Below, piece by piece: positions 55,601 to 58,600 of a DNA stretch of 64,000 nucleotides. Numbering within the stretch: the stretch's first letter is position 1; each line of letters opens with the position of its first letter. Source of the DNA: Enterobacillus tribolii (GTDB lineage Bacteria > Pseudomonadota > Gammaproteobacteria > Enterobacterales > Enterobacteriaceae); contig NZ_QRAP01000001.1 of the NCBI RefSeq assembly GCF_003363015.1, positions 357,162-421,161 on the forward strand, read 5' to 3'. A program made the translations under genes and the position numbers. The notes beneath the pieces were generated by a model. That model was not told the DNA's origin. It searched no databases and saw nothing but the letters and a program-made list of their open reading frames with translations.

Positions 55601-58600
55601 ACGGATACCGAGGTCAGCCTGATCGGGCTGGGTCTGGCGCTGCCGCACAGCCGGGTACAGACCTGGTATCAGGGCACGGCCGACCTGACCATGACGCAGA
55701 CCAGCAACCTGGTAGGGGGCTTCAGCAACATCGTGTGGCGTACGGGCTATAACTGGAAGGATGAGCTGGAGTCGGACGCCGATCCGCGCTGGATGAAGAA
55801 ATTCTTCCGCGGCAAACACGACCTCAACGATGAGCCGGGCAATCCGTGGTACAGCGCGGGTGAGACCTTTACCAACAAGCACCGCGGGCTGCGTAATATC
55901 GAAGACTTCACGGTATGGGAAGGTATCGGTACCGGATGGGCGTGGTCGGTGCTGGGCGGTGCGACGCCGCAGGAATGGTCGGCGACGGGATTCTCCGCCA
56001 CGCGGGACCCGCTGACGTACGGAAATACCGAATATGGCAGCAACCGTGATAAGTACGGCACCGGTCCGGATATTCCCCGGGTGTTCAACGGCGATTTCCA
56101 GGCCAGCTATGCGCCGGTCTATGGACGTCTGCCGCTGCAATGGCTGACCGGAACCTGGACCGAGCTTCCCGGCTGGTCCGTGCAGGGCGGGATTGCAACG
56201 GCAATGCAGGGGCTGAACCTGATACCCCGCTTCAGCGTGGCGCGTTTCAAGATGTTCGGTAAGCAACTGCTGGACTTCAAGTTTACGCAGCAAACCGTGG
56301 ATGACCTGCAGGCCTTCCTGGAGAAGGTGGTTGAGGACGTCGTCAAGGAGCTGATGGACAAAGGGTTCGACGAGCTGAAGAAGATTGAGCCGGGTGAATT
56401 CCTGAAAGAAGCCGGTAAGTTGCTGAGGGCCATGGTGCTTGCCGTCGCGATTTCTCCCTCCGGGATGACGAAAGATGCGCTGCGGGCGCTGGGTTCGCTG
56501 GCCGGCAAGAAAGCCGGTGAGGCGATCTTGTCGCTGCCAAACCTGCTGACGATGCTTCAGGAGCACTTCTTCGACTACTCCTATCGCCTGATTAAAGGCG
56601 AGCCGGCCCTGCGCCATGACTGGATGTTCTTCCATCCGGATGAGTCGACGATGACCTTTGAGGTGCGCAACAGTGGGATCAAAGTCTGGAAAATCATTCC
56701 TGTATATCCCTACATTGTTCCGGAATATAAACCGGGCGAATGGGAAGACGATGCCCGGCTGGTGCTGACGTTTGAAAATATGGCGGGCACGTTCTGGGAC
56801 GAAGTCGCGTACGATTCTGTTGCCGTGGGCGGCGGTTCCCTGAAGCGGATAACGGTCAATGTTCCGCAGCAACTGAAAGGCCATGCCGGTCGGTTCAGCT
56901 TCCACCTGACAGGGAAACAGACCACCTATCTGTCTGTCGATCAGGTAACGCTCGGCACTATCAGCGAAGGTGACTCCGGTAACTCGCGCCGCGTGACGAC
57001 CCTCCTGGCGCGCCAAAAGGCGGCATTAAGCCTGCTGACGGCGCCGCAGACGGCGCGTCTGGCGCTGCCCGCGCCGCTTAACAACGAAGCGCCTGAAAAC
57101 AAGGCCCTGGAGAATACGGTGATGAATGTGAACCCCTGGTTGGTGAACGCCGGGTTTGCGGGCGATACCGGCTGGCAAACGCACGGTACGGTGAGCTTCG
57201 GCACCGCCGAAGCCACCCTGACGGAGTCGGCGACGCATCAAAGCCGGCTGAGTCAGGCGTTTGTTCTGGGGGAACAGCAGCGTTATCTCTCCTTCACGCT
57301 GTCGGATATCGTGCTGGACAACGTGGATGACGGACCGGACGACGCGTTTGAAGTGGCGGTTGTGGACGTGAAGACCGGCGCGTCGCTGCTGCCGGTGATT
57401 AGCCTGACGCATGCTAACGGGATCTTCAACCTTCAGGCTGACGGCCTGGTGACGCAGTCCGACTGCGTCACCAGCAGACGAAACGCCGATGGCAGCTACT
57501 TCGTGGTGATCGATCTGGCGGATATCGCGGCGGAAACGGCGCTGAGCCTGTCGTTTGATCTGATCGGCTTCGGGCGGGGCGAGGCCGCCGTACACAGCCA
57601 CGTTACGATCGGGCAACTGCGTTTGGGCGACGAGCCGCAGGCCAGCTGGTACGCCTGCAACGACGAGGTCACGCTGGCATGGAATACGCCGCTGGTGCTG
57701 AAGGTGATGGACAACGACGATCTCGGCGGCCACGACGGCGCCCTGCCGGAAGTGGTTCGTTCGCCGGAGCACGGCGACCTGACACGCCATGCCGACGGCA
57801 GCTTTACCTATACGCCGCACGACGGCTGGTATGGAACGGACAGCTTCAGCTACCGGCTGCGCGACGGCGATGCGGTGTCCAACGTGGCGCAGGTTCTGCT
57901 GACGGTGCTCGGCGAAACCATGCAGGCGCGCGATGATATCCGCGTGCTGAGGAAGGATGAACGGGTGCTGCTGAACGTGATGGAGAACGACGATGTGGGC
58001 AGCCACCCCGGCGCGTTGCCGGAGGTGGTCAGCTGGCCGCAGTATGGCGAGCTGGAACGCCTGGCGGACGGCAGTTTCAGCTATACGCCGCAGGCCGGCT
58101 GGTCCGGTGAGGACGGCTTCAGCTACCGGCTGCGTGACGGCGGGGCGTTATCCAACGTCGCCACCGTGGCGTTGACGGTGCTCGGCGAAACGATGCAGGC
58201 CTATAACGATGCGGCGACGCTGGAACAGAATGGTTCGGTGACGCTGAACGTGACGGAGAATGACGACCTGGCCGGGTATACCGGCGTCACGGTGGTGGTG
58301 GTCGAAGCGCCGCGTCACGGCACGCTGACGCCGGAAGCGGACGGTCGTCTGACCTATGTGCCGGAAACCGGCTGGTTCGGCGAAGATCGTTTCCGCTACC
58401 AGCTGAGCGCCGGCATAGCGTTGTCCAACATCGCGACGGTAACGCTGACGGTGACCGGCAGTGTCGCGAACCGGCCCCCGCAGGTGAAGGACATCACCGC
58501 CGCGCTGGATGAGGACGCCAGCCTGACGATCAACCTGCTGGCGTATGCCAGCGATCCGGACGGCGATGCGCTGACGGCGCGCGTTCTGAGCGGGCCGCAA

